DNA of 64,000 bases from Paralithodes platypus. Taxonomy: Eukaryota; Arthropoda; Malacostraca; Decapoda; Lithodidae. The DNA lies in the NCBI GenBank assembly GCA_032716605.1, contig CM064530.1, forward strand, positions 10,027,259 through 10,091,258, in the 5' to 3' direction. Shown here piece after piece: positions 32,461-44,532 of this stretch. The translations under genes were made by a program, and so were the position numbers. The notes beneath the pieces are model-generated. The model was not told the DNA's origin. It searched no databases and was given only the letters and a program-made list of their open reading frames with translations. Within the stretch, counting starts at the first letter, position 1. Each line of letters starts with the position of its first letter.

Positions 32461-32831
32461 TCCATGTTTTCCTGTGCTCCCTCATTACTCCTCTTTTACT
32501 CTTTGTTTTCTTCTTCTTTTCGTGTTCTCCTCGCATTCCCCTTTTCTTCTCCTCGTATTCCCCTTCTTCCTGTTTTCTTCTTCTCGTTTCCTCCTTAATT
32601 TAGCCTTCTCTTTTTTCCTTGTTTGTTCTTCCTCGTTTTCTCTTCGTATTCCCCTTCTTCCTGTTTCTTCTTCTCCCTTCCTGCTTGATTTAGCCTTCTC
32701 GTTTTATCATCGTTTTCTCTTCCTCGTTTTCTCCTTTTCCTTGTTTTCTTCTTCTGTTCTCGTTTTATCATTCTGTTTGTTTTGCTTCGATTCGTTTACT
32801 CTTCCTCCCCCTGTTCTCCTTACTCTCGTTA
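32461..32831. repeat. Degenerate pyrimidine-rich minisatellite
   Basis: Plus strand almost only C and T, built from variants of CTCGTATTCCCCTTCTTCCT and TCTTCTTCTCGTTTCC. It keeps reading frames open on both strands (F/L/S-rich or K/R/E-rich), but these are not genes. Counterparts at 39078-39440, 44837-45203, 56148-56515, 61898-62270. Confidence 0.85.
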
Positions 32832-33709
32832 TGTCGGAAGCCTAATTCTTAGGCCTAGTTTTTGTAGGCAGCATCTTATGTATTCAGAGACTAGCATTAA
32901 ATTAGTTATTGCTTAAATTATCTAGAACTGACTCTCAATTTTCTAAATGTTGCTTAATCGATACCGTACGCAAATGTTGTAATCAAAACTCGTTCGCAAA
33001 TAATATGTTTAAAAGCAAATGTATATATAATAACGATATTAACAGTATAGTTAAAACTTAAGCATATTTTTAGCTGTACTAGAAAATATTTATGAACAAT
33101 ATAGCTTAGCACAAAAATCTCTGTATCAAAAGGTTAACTGTACGTCTAATAAAAGCCAAAAAACAGAACAGAAATGCGTTTTTGGATCTAAAAAGGGTTA
33201 AGTGCATAGCATTAAAGGCCTGACTAGTTTACCTAAATATACAGCAAGGATAATATATTGAATGTTAATGAGTGTATCAATTAACCCTCTGACTTCCATA
33301 TAGGCCTACCCATCCTAATATGCATACAATCGTGTAATAATGGTGTTGTGAGCGAATGCCACCTTTCAGTTACAAAATAACCATAACTGACGGCCCGTCA
33401 GCCAACCAGTTCCAAATATATGAGTTTTTTTCTCTCTCTCTCTCTCTCACTCACTCTCTCTCTCTCTCTTTTATTGCCATTTTGGTGTCCGAATTATCAA
33501 ACAAGGGGTGAAACTTTGCCTTTGATAGTGAAGAATATAGGCTATTTCCAAAGTCCAAACCTTTTATTCTGCCCCTTTATTGACGAATGATTTTTGTGGT
33601 AATGGGAGTGTGGAAGAGAGGCTATAAGGTCACCAGTAGCTGCTTAATATGACAGAAGTTGGTTGATCTCTGTTACTAAAGGGTCTCTAGCTAAAATTGT
33701 TAAGGGGGG

Positions 33710-34690
33710 AGTTGTATTTATAACCTGACAAGCGCGAAATAGACCTAGGGGCTAGGGTATTTATTTGTGCATTTCTAGCCTTGGATTCTGACAGAATTCG
33801 TTATATTTACAATATAGAGCATTATTTGTTTTCGGTATGCTTTTATTTTACATATATGATGTATACATGAACCTTCAAGAGTGCTAAAATAAGTGGGAAA
33901 AGCATTTGGGTGGTGAAAAACGAAGATATTGGCCACCCGGTCATAATCTCAGGCAAGAGAGAGCCACAGGTAACCCTCCTCTCTCGCTGTCTGTGAAGTA
34001 ACTGAGACGAGCGGGGCGGTGTGGGCCGGTGTCTGGGTGTTACATAACGATCTTTTCTGCAACCCACTTGTGTTACATTATCGCGGGAGAGAAAAATAAC
34101 CGATAAATGATGATAATAAGAGGAAAAATAGGTGATAATTGAGGAGGGGAGGGAGGGGGGAATAAGGTGGGGAAGGAGGGGAGGGGGGTGGGTGAGATTT
34201 ACATGGATGAGTACTGGAGGGGAATGATCTCACCTAGAGACAAATTCCTTTGTTTTGATAGGCCCTTTTTTTTTTTGGAAGGTTTTTTTTTTTATGGTCT
34301 TGCTTCCGTGAGGCCTATCCGTTCCCTATAGGAAGCCTTCCGTGAGGCCTATTGCGCTTGCCGGGTTAATGGTCGATTTATATATTGTTTTATTATTGAT
34401 TTTAGTTTCCTCCCTAGACCTTCATCAAGCTTAAAAAAACATCCCCAAAGTCCCCTTTCTAGATAAATGTGTACATTTTTCGGTAGAACAATAATTTCTG
34501 TTTCCTCCTATATTAGAGGCTCGTTATCGCTCACCAGGAAAAAATCGACATGTAAAAGGCACGAAACGTCTTAATACTGGCAAAAAAATGGGGCGAATAA
34601 TAATAAAATCGTCAAATTAATAGCCCGAACGTCTTAAAATCTGAAAACTAAAGGGGCTAATCATGAGGGAGAGGAAAGCCACAAAAACCA
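33710..34690. mobile_element. Family A sequence, interrupted by the 642-bp element
   Basis: TTAAGGGGGGAG at 33710 starts it; after the insert it resumes at TTAATGGTCGATTTATAT, AGTTTCCTCCCTAGACCTTC, TTATCGCTCACCAGGAAAAA and ends near CATGAGGGAGAGGAAAGCC. The right terminus is decayed. The uninterrupted version is at 46075-46400. Confidence 0.65.
33724..34365. mobile_element. 642-bp TIR element, piggyBac-like ends
   Basis: Left CCTGACAAGCGCG and right GCGCTTGCCGGG pair as 12-bp inverted repeats (CCYGRCAAGCGC). The right junction is TTAA and the left TTATAA. The empty site, GTATTTAATGGTCG, is preserved in the spacers of copies 8 and 11. TTAA target use and a CC start fit the piggyBac superfamily; no transposase is present. 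A direct repeat CTTCCGTGAGGCCTAT lies near the right end. Confidence 0.7.
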
Positions 34691-34927
34691 AAGGCTGGTT
34701 TCATAAAGTGAACCATAAATTAGATACTATCTTAAGACTCGTATACTACTTCTATTAGAAGGCCATAATGGCAAGCAGTGCCTCTAGTTAACCCTTCACT
34801 TAATTTGCTGTATCTGGCTAAGACTAACAACTATATTTACCTTAGGAATGACCTCTACGAATATGAGGGTATATCTATGTCAAAGAACCCACAGATCCTT
34901 CACATATTTAATGAAATTGCCTAACGA

Positions 34928-34930
<3 letters not shown>

Positions 34931-34982
<52 letters not shown>
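34931..34982. repeat. Poly-A (30) plus (TA)n
   Basis: Thirty A then about eleven TA units after a decayed family B piece. In spacers of copies 7 and 10 this becomes A-rich with C interruptions. Confidence 0.95.
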
Positions 34983-35167
34983 CTGTATAGTGTATATATA
35001 ATATAACATCATACGTACTTATGGGGTCAAACACATGACTACAGAGTAGGATGTAGGTTAAAAGTCAAGTAGCCATTCATTTTCTATACCTAGATTTTGC
35101 ACACTGGCTTAATTATACAAATGCAGTTATAATGGATAATCGGAATTTCATAAATAACCTAATATTC

Positions 35168-35306
35168 GATTTTTTATTAATTTCACCACAACACCAAACA
35201 CCTCCAATGAAATTAATGCAAGCATATATGTGGTCCACCAGGATTCGAACCCGGGTTATCACACACAGATTTGTAGACACCTTAACCATTACACCACCAA
35301 GACGGT
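35168..35306 (-). mobile_element. tRNA-derived SINE, second subfamily
   Basis: Minus strand: box A region TTGGTGGTGTAATGGTTAAG and box B GGTTCGAATCC with tRNA-like spacing, then GTGGACCACATATATGC and a TTTCATTGGAGGTGTTTGG / GTGAAATTAATAAAAAATCG tail. Best preserved SINE head here. Recurs at 46889-47027 and, cut by the window edge, 63920-64000. Confidence 0.8.
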
Positions 35307-36422
35307 AAAGGTTTATGCACACGCCTACGACTTATTATTCATTCTCGAATACTGGATATTAATCTAATCATGTTCATATTCCCACCGCTCTATGGTAGCC
35401 TAATGTTTAAGTGAGAGGAAAGAATATGCATGGGGCACAGATCATTTAGAACGGCCTCGCTACGAAAGATGGCGGATTTATCGGCTGGACTACGAGTATG
35501 TGTACCTAATACTATATGATAAGGTTATATGTCTTTGAACAGTTTATTTTTACTACATGTATAGTTTTAACTAATGTCTGTGTATTGTGTGAAGGTTTTA
35601 ATTAAATATCCCTTATAAAGGTTTTTATTTGTCAACAAGTGAATACCCATTGATAAATATTCATATAAAATCTTATATTAGGAGTAGGGATTTCGTTGTT
35701 TGTAAAGCCCATCTTCACACCACTATCTATACGCACCACCAATATTTATATCTCTAGTACACCATCCCAGGAAATATATTGACAATAACGAACTCTACTG
35801 TACAGAGCTCTGAGTCCAAAGTCGGCGGGTGTATACTTTTCTGTCATTATATTCACATACAAATACTGTTGATGATAGACAACTTCCGTTTTTCATACTG
35901 GAAAGAGCATGAGCAATACGAGTCATGTCATATATAAACATTCTATGCCGTTGCTGAAAATTCAGAGATATAATGGTAGAAAGTGAACTGATGTTGTATA
36001 ATATGTTTTTTAGTCAGGTACGGTAAAATTGATGATATTATATTTTTGTGTGGGTTTATCTGGTGGAAGATAGTAAATTAAGCTTTCTTCTTTCTATTAA
36101 CATGTACTAGGTTGCATTAAATGCAATTCTTGTGGCTGGAAATCAATATAGAGTGAATGTTTTCATTACGCATGCATAATTTTTACTTGTTATGTACCAA
36201 TTTTGAAAATAATCCTTATACAATCAGCTATTGATGGTAACTACATTCTGATGCCATATTTGGAAAGAGCATAAAGAACATCTCACCTGTATTGCATCTA
36301 ACAATAGTATGACCGTGTAAACAAGGACAAACTATTAAATATTTCTTATATTGCCATTTTGAAATAAGTTTCCAAGATACCGAACTGGCGTGAGCGAGTT
36401 AACACACGTGACAGAACAACCC

Positions 36423-36425
<3 letters not shown>

Positions 36426-36488
<63 letters not shown>
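36426..36488. repeat. (AT)n microsatellite
   Basis: About 31 AT units within a 3' flank. Copies 8 and 11 have a short, interrupted version at the same place. Confidence 0.95.
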
Positions 36489-36489
<1 letters not shown>

Positions 36490-36812
36490 CTATTTTGATA
36501 TGTCTAAAAAAAGTGTTTCATTTCATAAGGATTTTATGCCAAATCATTAATATTTTCTGAACACGATTTTAACAATTAATAGTTTTCATTAACACTTCTA
36601 ATATTTCATTAGTTATCCTTAGAAAAAAAATATGTTAAAATATATGATTATATATTGTGTTTTCCCGAAAATATCCCTATTAATATTCCCATTAAGGCCT
36701 TTCATAACTATTTAAATCTCAATCAAGTTATGCTAAACATTTGATCGTAATAGCTTTCCAGGATACGAAATTAAGGAATACAAACAAACATGGTAAAATA
36801 TTGCATAATTAT

Positions 36813-36818
36813 TTTAAT
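36813..36818 (-). terminator. Poly(A) signal ATTAAA, copy 7
   Basis: Minus-strand ATTAAA about 125 nt past the stop codon. Confidence 0.7.
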
Positions 36819-36943
36819 AAATAAATTAATATATCGGAAGGAAAAATAATAATTTACAAAGATTCAGGAGAGGGAAAGAGTGTAAGGGCATCGTTGTCGT
36901 TGACACCCACGATATCCATTGTCTAGGATCAGTTAAAATCCAT

Positions 36944-38088
36944 TTACTTGGATTCGTTGGAGCCGTACTCGAAGGATCGGGACTCGGAGGATCGGGACTC
37001 ATAGGATCCGGAGTCGAAGCGGGCTTCACCAGAGTAAGTGACATCGGCAATGTAGCCGGAGTCACCGTCAACGTAGTAGGCAACCTTCTGCAGGCGACCG
37101 TCGGGAAGCTGCACGTAGTAGGACCCCTGGGTCTGGTCGCCGTCACGGGTCTCCTGTTGGCCGTAATGGTTCTCAGAGGAGTCGTCATCGACGGCCCAGT
37201 TGAAGTCGTACTTAGCCTCGCTGGACTCGTATGACTCGGAGGACTGGAAATATGAAAACAAATAATATATTTTGCTTGAAACTTCAAGGAAGAATCATTT
37301 GTTCTATCCCAAAAAATAAAATATAACCAAATATCTTTATGTATTTTTTCCAAATGTGTGTTTGTTATATAATTTGCTATCATATTTTTTACTCACGCCA
37401 GAGTTGGATCCGTAGAATTCACGGCTGTCGGCAGCAACCAGGGCAGCCAGGCCCAAAAGGATGACGATCTGTTGACAAAAGAAAGATACGGTGAGGAACA
37501 TATATAAACACCCACCCACACACATTGATATATTGTGTACGCCATCAACTGCACAACATATAGCTATCATCAACCCTTATAGTACCAGTGCCGTCCTTTT
37601 AACTTTATTCTGGCTACTGTTAGCTGATTTTATTCAGCTTAAAAAGAGCCTCCAGCAATTAGGAGGCTTCGAACTATCTCACTTAATCATTTTTACTTCC
37701 ACAGATCCTTCTTAATCTGCACATAATCATCTAAATATAGCTAGAAAGGTGAATATATACTGTATAATCTCTAACTATATACTGTACATAATATGGTATT
37801 TGCAATGACACTCTTAACTGTGATGTTTATTATTTGTATCTGCTCACCAGAAATGCAGAATGTCCTTATCTGTATAATAGCTCTTTTTGTTTTGTAATTA
37901 TCATAATTCACGGGGTAAATATTGCATCACTCTGGTAAAAAGAGTGAATTGCATTTAGATCCAGATTTGACTGCCTAAATCAAAATAAGTTATAGTTGTA
38001 TGTACATCTATACATTTATATTTACATCTCTATATCTGCAATCTTTAAATAGCTATGCATAAATAATTAAAGCTACCTTGGCGTTCAT
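36944..38088 (-). CDS. RR-type cuticle protein, array copy 7 (type B)
   Basis: Exon 1 38077-38088 (MNAK), exon 2 37397-37468, exon 3 36944-37243; introns 608 and 153 nt; 127 residues. Signal peptide MNAKIVILLGLAALVAA; mature protein starts DSREFYGSNSG, then SSESYESSEAKYDFNWAVDD. The RR motif has SSENHYG. The tail ends GSNESK (D124 to N), a change shared with copies 8 and 11. The exon 2 donor is the normal GTGAGT. Its 3' half and downstream flank match those of copy 9. Confidence 0.9.
37570..37752. mobile_element. Family B foldback element in copy 7 intron 1
   Basis: Ortholog of the insertion at 31057-31235; here the right arm keeps AAATATAGCTAGAAAGG. Confidence 0.7.
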
Positions 38089-38114
38089 TGTGTAGTGTAG
38101 CTAGGTGTGGACTT

Positions 38115-38150
38115 AACTGACTAGATCTGCCCTGACTGCCCTATATATAC
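38115..38150 (-). promoter_or_regulatory. Core promoter of copy 7
   Basis: TATA GTATATATAG at 38141-38150, initiator TCAGTT at 38115-38120. Confidence 0.85.
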
Positions 38151-38764
38151 CCTAACAAACCCCACACCTCCAACACCCCCATGTTTCCTCACCTCTTTCC
38201 CTCCCCTCCACCACACTCACAACCTTCGCATTCTTCAAGTTTTTGCTACCATATTATCCTTTCTCTGAGTATGGCTGTTGTTATTGTCGATTTTCTTTGT
38301 TTATCTCGTGATTAATATACAATCAAACAAAAAACATACAAAACATTAAAACAAGAGAGGGAGATAGACAGAGGATTGGGCTGGTTACATGTTTTATGTG
38401 GAATTGTAACAACATAATTGTAAACAAAACATTCAAGTGACTCGTCTACATTTTCTCATAATGCTGCTTGATACCGACTCTCTCTCTCTCTCTCTCTCTC
38501 AGTTCATTCATATTAATTATTTTATCTTTCTTTTCTTTCTTCCACTCCAAAAACGAATACTCACGAAAACAAAGAAATGCGAAGATCAACAGACCGACTG
38601 GTTCAGACGAGGCTGCTCATTCTTAGTAAATGGAGAAGTAGCACATTTCTGCAAAACTGAATTAATTTTAACGTCACTTATTCAACTATGAAATTAATTA
38701 AGTAGGGGTTTGATTGTATGAATTGATCTCTGCGTATTTTGAAAGACTAAATTAGTCTCACAAT

Positions 38765-38980
38765 TTACCCTTCCAATTCCGGTGCCGTCCTTTTATAACT
38801 TTATTCTGGCAACTATTAAACGATTGTATTCAGTTTCCAAATTGGCCTCCAGCAATTAACAGGCTTCGAACTATCTCATTAACCCTACTTACTACAACAG
38901 ATCCTTCTTAAACTTTACAACATTTTCTAAATATAGCTATACTAAAATATATAAATCGTCGCCGGTACAGAAGGGGTTAA
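38765..38980. mobile_element. Family B foldback element
   Basis: Counterpart of 32153-32367, complete at both ends. Confidence 0.75.
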
Positions 38981-39077
38981 TAACTTGTCGTGGCGTTCTA
39001 AATAGTTACTACCCAGTTAAAAAAAAAAAAAAAATGAAAACAATATATACTTAGCTTGATCTGGTTTGACTTGCTGT

Positions 39078-39440
39078 CCATGTTTTCCTGTGCTCCCTCA
39101 TTACTCCTCTTTTACTCCTTGTTTCCTTCTTCTTCTTTTCGTTTTCTCCTCGCATTCCCCTTTTCTTCTCCTCGTATTCCCCTTCTTCCTGTTTTCTTCT
39201 TCTCGTTTCCTCCTTAATTTAGCCTTCTTCTCGTTTTTTCTTGTTTGTTCTTCCTCGTTTTCTCTTCGTATTCCCCTTCTTCCTGTTTTCTTCTCGCTTC
39301 CTCCTTGATTTAGCCTTCTCGTTTTATCATCGTTTTCTCTTCCTCGTCTTCTCCTTTTCCTTGTTTTCTTCTGTTCTCGTTTTATCATTCTGTTTGTTTT
39401 GCTTCGATTCGTTTACTCTTCCTCCCCGTTCTCCTTACTC
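39078..39440. repeat. Pyrimidine-rich minisatellite
   Basis: Counterpart of 32461-32831 with unit-length differences. Confidence 0.85.
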
Positions 39441-40340
39441 TCGTTATCTCGGAAGCCTAATTCTTAGGCCTAGTTTTTGTAAGCAGCATCTTATGTATTC
39501 AGAGACTAGCATTAAAATAGTTATTGCTTAAATTATCTAGAACTGACTTTCAATTTTCTAAATGTTGCTTAATCGATACCGTACGCAAATGTTGTAATCA
39601 AAACTCGTTCGCAAATAATATGTTTAAAAGCAAATGTATATATAATAACGATATTAACAGTATAGTTAAAACTTAAGCATATTTTTAGCTGTACTAGAAA
39701 ATATTTATGAACAATATAGCTTAGCACAAAAATCTCTGTATCAAAAGGTTAACTGTACGTCTAATAAAAGCCAAAAAACAGAACAGAAATGCGTTTTTGG
39801 ATCTAAAAAGGGTTAAGTGCATAGCATTAAAGGCCTGACTAGTTTACCTAAATATACAGCAAGGATAATATATATGAATGTTAATGAGTGTATCAATTAA
39901 CCCTCTGACTTCCATATAGGCCTACCCCTCCTAATATGCATACAATCGTGTAATAATGGTGTTGTGAGCGAATGCCACCTTTCAGTTACAAAATAACCAT
40001 AACTGACGGCCCGTCAGCCAACCAGTTCCAAATATATGAGTTTTTTTCTCTCTCTCTCTCTCTCACTCACTCTCTCTCTCTCTCTTTTATTGCCATTTTG
40101 GTGTCCGAATTATCAAACAAGGGGTGAAACTTTGCCTTTGATAGTGAAGAATATAGGCTATTTCCAAAGCCCAAACCTTTTATTCTGCCCCCTTTATTGA
40201 CGAATGATTTTTGTGGTAATGGGAGTGTGGAAGAGAGGCTATAAGGTCACCAGTAGCTGCTTAATATGACAGAAGTTGGTTGATCTCTGTTACTAAAGGG
40301 TCTCTAGCTAAAATTGTTAAGGGGGGAGTTGTATTTATAA

Positions 40341-40979
40341 CCTGACAAGCGCAAAATAGACCTAGGGGCTAGGGTATTTATTTGTGCATTTCTAGCCTTG
40401 GATTCTGACAGAATTCGTTATATTTACAATATAGAGCATTATTTGTTTTCGGTATGCTTTTATTTTACATATATGATGTATACATGAACCTTCAAGAGTG
40501 CTAAAATAAGTGGGAAAAGCATTTGGGTGGTGAAAAACGAAGATATTGGCCACCCGGTCATAATCTCAGGCAAGAGAGAGCCACAGGCAATCCTCCTCTC
40601 TCGCTGTCTGTGAGGTAACTGAGACGAGTGGGGCGGTGTGGGCCGGTGTCTGGGTGTTACATAACGATCTTTTCTGCAACCCACTTGTGCTACATTATCG
40701 CGGGAGAGAAAAATAACCGATAAATGATGATAATAAGAGGAAAAATAGGTGATAATTGAGGAGGGGAGGGAGGGGGGAATAAGGTGGGGAAGGAGGGGAG
40801 GGGGGTGGGTGAGATTTACATGGATGAGTACTGGAGGGGAATTATCTCACCTAGAGACAAATTCCTTTGTTTTGATAGGCCCTTTTTTTTTTTGGAAGGT
40901 TTTTTTTATGGTCTTGCTTCCGTGAGGCCTATCCGTTCCCTATAGGAAGCCTTCCATAAGGCCTATTGCGCTTGCCGGG
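40341..40979. mobile_element. 639-bp TIR element, piggyBac-like ends
   Basis: Left CCTGACAAGCGC, right GCGCTTGCCGGG, same target position as 33724-34365, so it was copied with the spacer rather than inserted anew. Confidence 0.7.
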
Positions 40980-42566
40980 TTAATGGTCGATTTATATATT
41001 GTTTTATTATTGATTTTAGTTTCCTCCCTAGACCTTCATCAAGCTTAAAAAAACATCCCCAAAGTCCCCTTTCTAGATAAATGTGTACATTTTTCGGTAG
41101 AACAATAATTTCTGTTTCCTCCTATATTAGAGGCTCGTTATCGCTCACCAGGAAAAAATCGACATGTAAAAGGCACGAAAGGTCTTAATACTGGCAACAA
41201 AATGGGGCGAATAATAATAAAATCGTCAAATTAATAGCCCGAACGTCTTAAAATCTGAAAACTAAAGGGGCTAATCATGAGGGAGAGGAAAGCCACAAAA
41301 ACCAAAGGCTGGTTTCATAAAGTGAACCATAAATTAAATACTATCTTAAGACTCGTATACTACTTCTATAAGAATGGCATAATGGCAAGCAGTGCCTCTA
41401 GTTAACCCTTCACTTTATGATCTGTATCTGGCTAAGACTAACACCTATATTTACCTTAGGAAAGACCTCTACGAATATGAGGGTATGTCTATGTCAATGA
41501 ACCCACAGATCCTTCACATATTTAATGAAATTGCCTAACGATATAAAAAACAAAACAAAAAAATATGTATATATATATACCTGTATATATAATATACTGT
41601 ATATATGATATAACATCATACGTACTTATGGGGTCAAACCATAGACTCATAAAAATACTGTTGATGATAGACAACTTCGTTTTTCATTCTGGAAAGAGCA
41701 TGAACAATACGAGTCATGTCATATATAAACATTCTATGCCGTTGCTGAAAATTCAGAGATATAATGGTAGAAAGTGAACTGATGTATAATATGTTTTTTA
41801 GTCAGGTACGGTAAAATTGATGATATTATATTTTTGTGTGGGTTTATCTGGTGGAAGATAGTAAATTAAGCTTTCTTCTTTCTATTAACATGTACTAGGT
41901 TGCATTAAATGCAATTCTTGTGGCTGGAAATCAATATAGAGTGAATGTTTTCATTACGCATGCATAATTTTTACTTGCTATGTACCAATTTTGAAAATAA
42001 TCCTTATACAATCAGCTATTGATGGTAACTACATTCTGATGCCATATTTGGAAAGAGCATAAAGAACATCTTACCTGTATTGCTTTGCATCTAACAATAG
42101 TATGACCGTGTAAACAAGGAAACACGATTAAATATTTCTTATATTACCATTTTGAAATACGTTTCCAAAACTGGCGTGAGGGAGTTAAAACACGTGACAG
42201 AACAACCCTTAATATGTATATATATAGATATATATATATACATTACTATTTTTATATGTCTAATAAAAGTGTTTCATTTCATAAGGATTTTATGCCAAAT
42301 CATTAATATTTTCTGAACACGATTTTAACAATTACTAGTTTTCATTAACACTTCTAATATTTCATTAGTTATCCTTAGAAAACAAATATGTTAAAATATA
42401 TGATTATATATTGTTTTCCCGAAAATATCCCTATTAATATTCCCATTAAGGCCTTTCATAACTATTTAAATCTCAATCAAGTTATGCTAAACATTTGATC
42501 GTAATAGCTTTCCAGGATACGAAATTAAGGAATACAAACAAACATGGTAAAATATTGCATAATTAT

Positions 42567-42572
42567 TTTAAT
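42567..42572 (-). terminator. Poly(A) signal ATTAAA, copy 8
   Basis: Minus-strand ATTAAA about 125 nt past the stop codon. Confidence 0.7.
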
Positions 42573-42697
42573 AAATTAATTAATATATCGGAAGGAAAAA
42601 TAATAATTTACAAAGATTCAGGAGAGGGAAAGAGTGTAAGGGCATCGTTGTCGTTGACACCAACGATATCCATTGTCTAGGATCAGTTTAAATCCAT

Positions 42698-43857
42698 TTA
42701 CTTGGATTCGTTGGAGCCGTACTCGAAGGATCGGGACTCGGAGGATCGGGACTCATAGGATCCGGAGTCGAAGCGGGCTTCACCAGAGTAAGTGACATCA
42801 GCAATGTAGCCAGAGTCACCGTCAACGTAGTAGGCAACCTTCTGCAGGCGACCGTCGGGAAGCTGCACGTAGTAGGACCCCTGGGTCTGGTCGCCGTCAC
42901 GGGTCTCCTGTTGGCCGTAGTGGTTCTCAGAGGAGTCGTCATCGACGGCCCAGTTGAAGTCGTACTTTGCCTCGCTGGACTCGTACGACTCGGAGGACTG
43001 GAAATATGAAAACAAATAATATATTTTGCTTGAAACTTCAAGGAAAAATAATTTGTTCTATCCCAAAAAATAAAATATAACCAAATATCTTTATGTATTT
43101 TTTTCAAATGTGTGTTTGTTATATAATTTGTTATCATATTTTTACAAAAAAATGTGTTACCTACACCAGAATTGGATCCGTAGAATTCACGGCTGTCGGC
43201 AGCAACCAGGGCAGCCAGGCCCAAAAGGATGACGATCTGTTGACAAAAGAAAGACACGGTGAGGAACATATATAAACACCCACCCACACACATTGATATA
43301 TTGTGTACGCCATCAACTGCTCAACATATAGCTATCATCAACCCTTATAGTACCAGTGCCGTCCTTTTAACTTTATTCTGGCTACTGTTAGCTGATTTTA
43401 TTCAGCTTAAAAAGAGCCTCCAGCAATTAGGAGGCTTCGAACTATCTCACTTAATAATTGTTACTACCACAGATCCTTCTTAAACTGCACATAATCATCT
43501 AAATATAGCTAGAAAGGTGAATATATACTGTATAATCTCTAACTATATACTGTACATAATATGGTATTTGCAATGACACTCTTAACTGTGATGTTTATTA
43601 TTTGTATCTGCTCACCAGAAATGCAGAATGTCCTTATCTGTATAATAGCTTTTTTTTGTTTTGTAATTATCATAATTCACGGGGTAAATATTGCATCACT
43701 GTGGTAAAAAGAGTGAATTGCATTTAGATCCAGATTTGACTGCCTAAATCAAAATAAGTTATAGTTGTATGTACATCTATACATTTATATTTACATCTCT
43801 ATATCTGCAATCTTTAAATAGCTATGCATAAATAATTAAAGCTACCTTGGCGTTCAT
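42698..43857 (-). CDS. RR-type cuticle protein, array copy 8 (type B, altered splice donor)
   Basis: Exon 1 43846-43857 (MNAK), exon 2 43165-43236, exon 3 42698-42997; introns 609 and 167 nt; predicted 127 residues, tail GSNESK. The donor after exon 2 is not the usual GTGAGT: the minus strand reads TCTGGT, then GTAGGT, then AAC. Splicing at GGT|GTAGGT keeps the frame (SNSG, then SSESYESSEAKYDFNW). A stronger-looking donor four bases later, G|GTAACA, would shift the frame and run into an early TGA in exon 3. The coding sequence is otherwise intact, so I call it a gene but with doubt about splicing efficiency. Confidence 0.8.
43340..43520. mobile_element. Family B foldback element in copy 8 intron 1
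   Basis: Ortholog of 37570-37752. Confidence 0.7.
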
Positions 43858-43883
43858 TGTGTAGTGTAGCTAGGTGTGGACTT

Positions 43884-43919
43884 AACTGACTAGATCTGCC
43901 CTGACTGCCCTATATATAC
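43884..43919 (-). promoter_or_regulatory. Core promoter of copy 8
   Basis: TATA GTATATATAG at 43910-43919, initiator TCAGTT at 43884-43889. Confidence 0.85.
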
Positions 43920-44532
43920 CCTAACAAACCCTACACCTCCAACACCCCCATGTTTCCTCACCTCTTTCGCTCCCCTCCACCACACTCACAACCTTCGCAT
44001 TCTTCAGGTTGTTGCTACCATATTTTCCTTTCTCTGAGTATGGCTGTTGTTATTGTCGATTTTCTTTGTTTATCTCGTGATTAATATACAATCAAACAAA
44101 AAACATACAAAACATTAAAACAAGAGAGGGAAATAGACAGAGGATTGGGCTGATTACATGTTTTATGTGGAATTGTAACAACATAATTGTAAACAAAACA
44201 TTCAAGTGACTCGTCTACATTTTCTCATGAGGCTGCTTGATACCGACTCTCTCTCTCTCTCTCTCTCAGTTCATTCATATTAATTATTTTATCTTTCTTT
44301 TCTTTCTTCCACTCCAAAAAACGAATACTCACGAAAACAAAGAAATGCGAACATCAACAGACCGACTGGTTCAGACGAGGCTGCTCGTTCTTAGTAAATG
44401 GAGAAGTAGCACATTTCTGCAAAACTGAATTAATTTTAACGTCACTTTTTCAACTATGAAATTAATTAAGTAGGGGTTTGATTGTATGAATTGATATCTG
44501 CGTATTTTGAAAGACTAAATCAGTCTCACAAT

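Larger units (their letters stand above)
31565..36812. other. Spacer between copies 6 and 7
   Basis: No gene. In order: conserved promoter-upstream block to about 31635; a family B element (32153-32367); a pyrimidine-rich tract (32461-32831); (TC)n at 33428-33470; family A sequence split by a 642-bp TIR element (33710-34690); a decayed family B piece (34788-34930); poly-A/(TA)n; a SINE; (AT)n. This is the fullest version of the type B spacer. Confidence 0.65.
38151..42566. other. Spacer between copies 7 and 8
   Basis: No gene. Same order as 31565-36812 but with the roughly 830-bp SINE-bearing segment missing: GGGGTCAAAC at 41629 is joined near CATAAAAATACTGTTGATG at 41648. The TIR element is present. 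Confidence 0.65.

Noticed and set aside
32450..32845. F/L/S-rich ORFs resembling membrane proteins, and K/R/E-rich ORFs on the other strand, in the pyrimidine tracts
   Set aside because: Low-complexity translation of C/T repeats; lengths and frames change between the five copies.
33843..34067. 74-codon ORF kept in three spacers (33843, 40460, 57525)
   Set aside because: It lies within the 640-bp TIR element copied with the spacers; no transposase or other motif, substitutions do not look constrained by eye.
35231..35306. Possible tRNA gene on the minus strand
   Set aside because: Boxes A and B are present but the acceptor stem does not close, and a SINE tail follows; better explained as a SINE.
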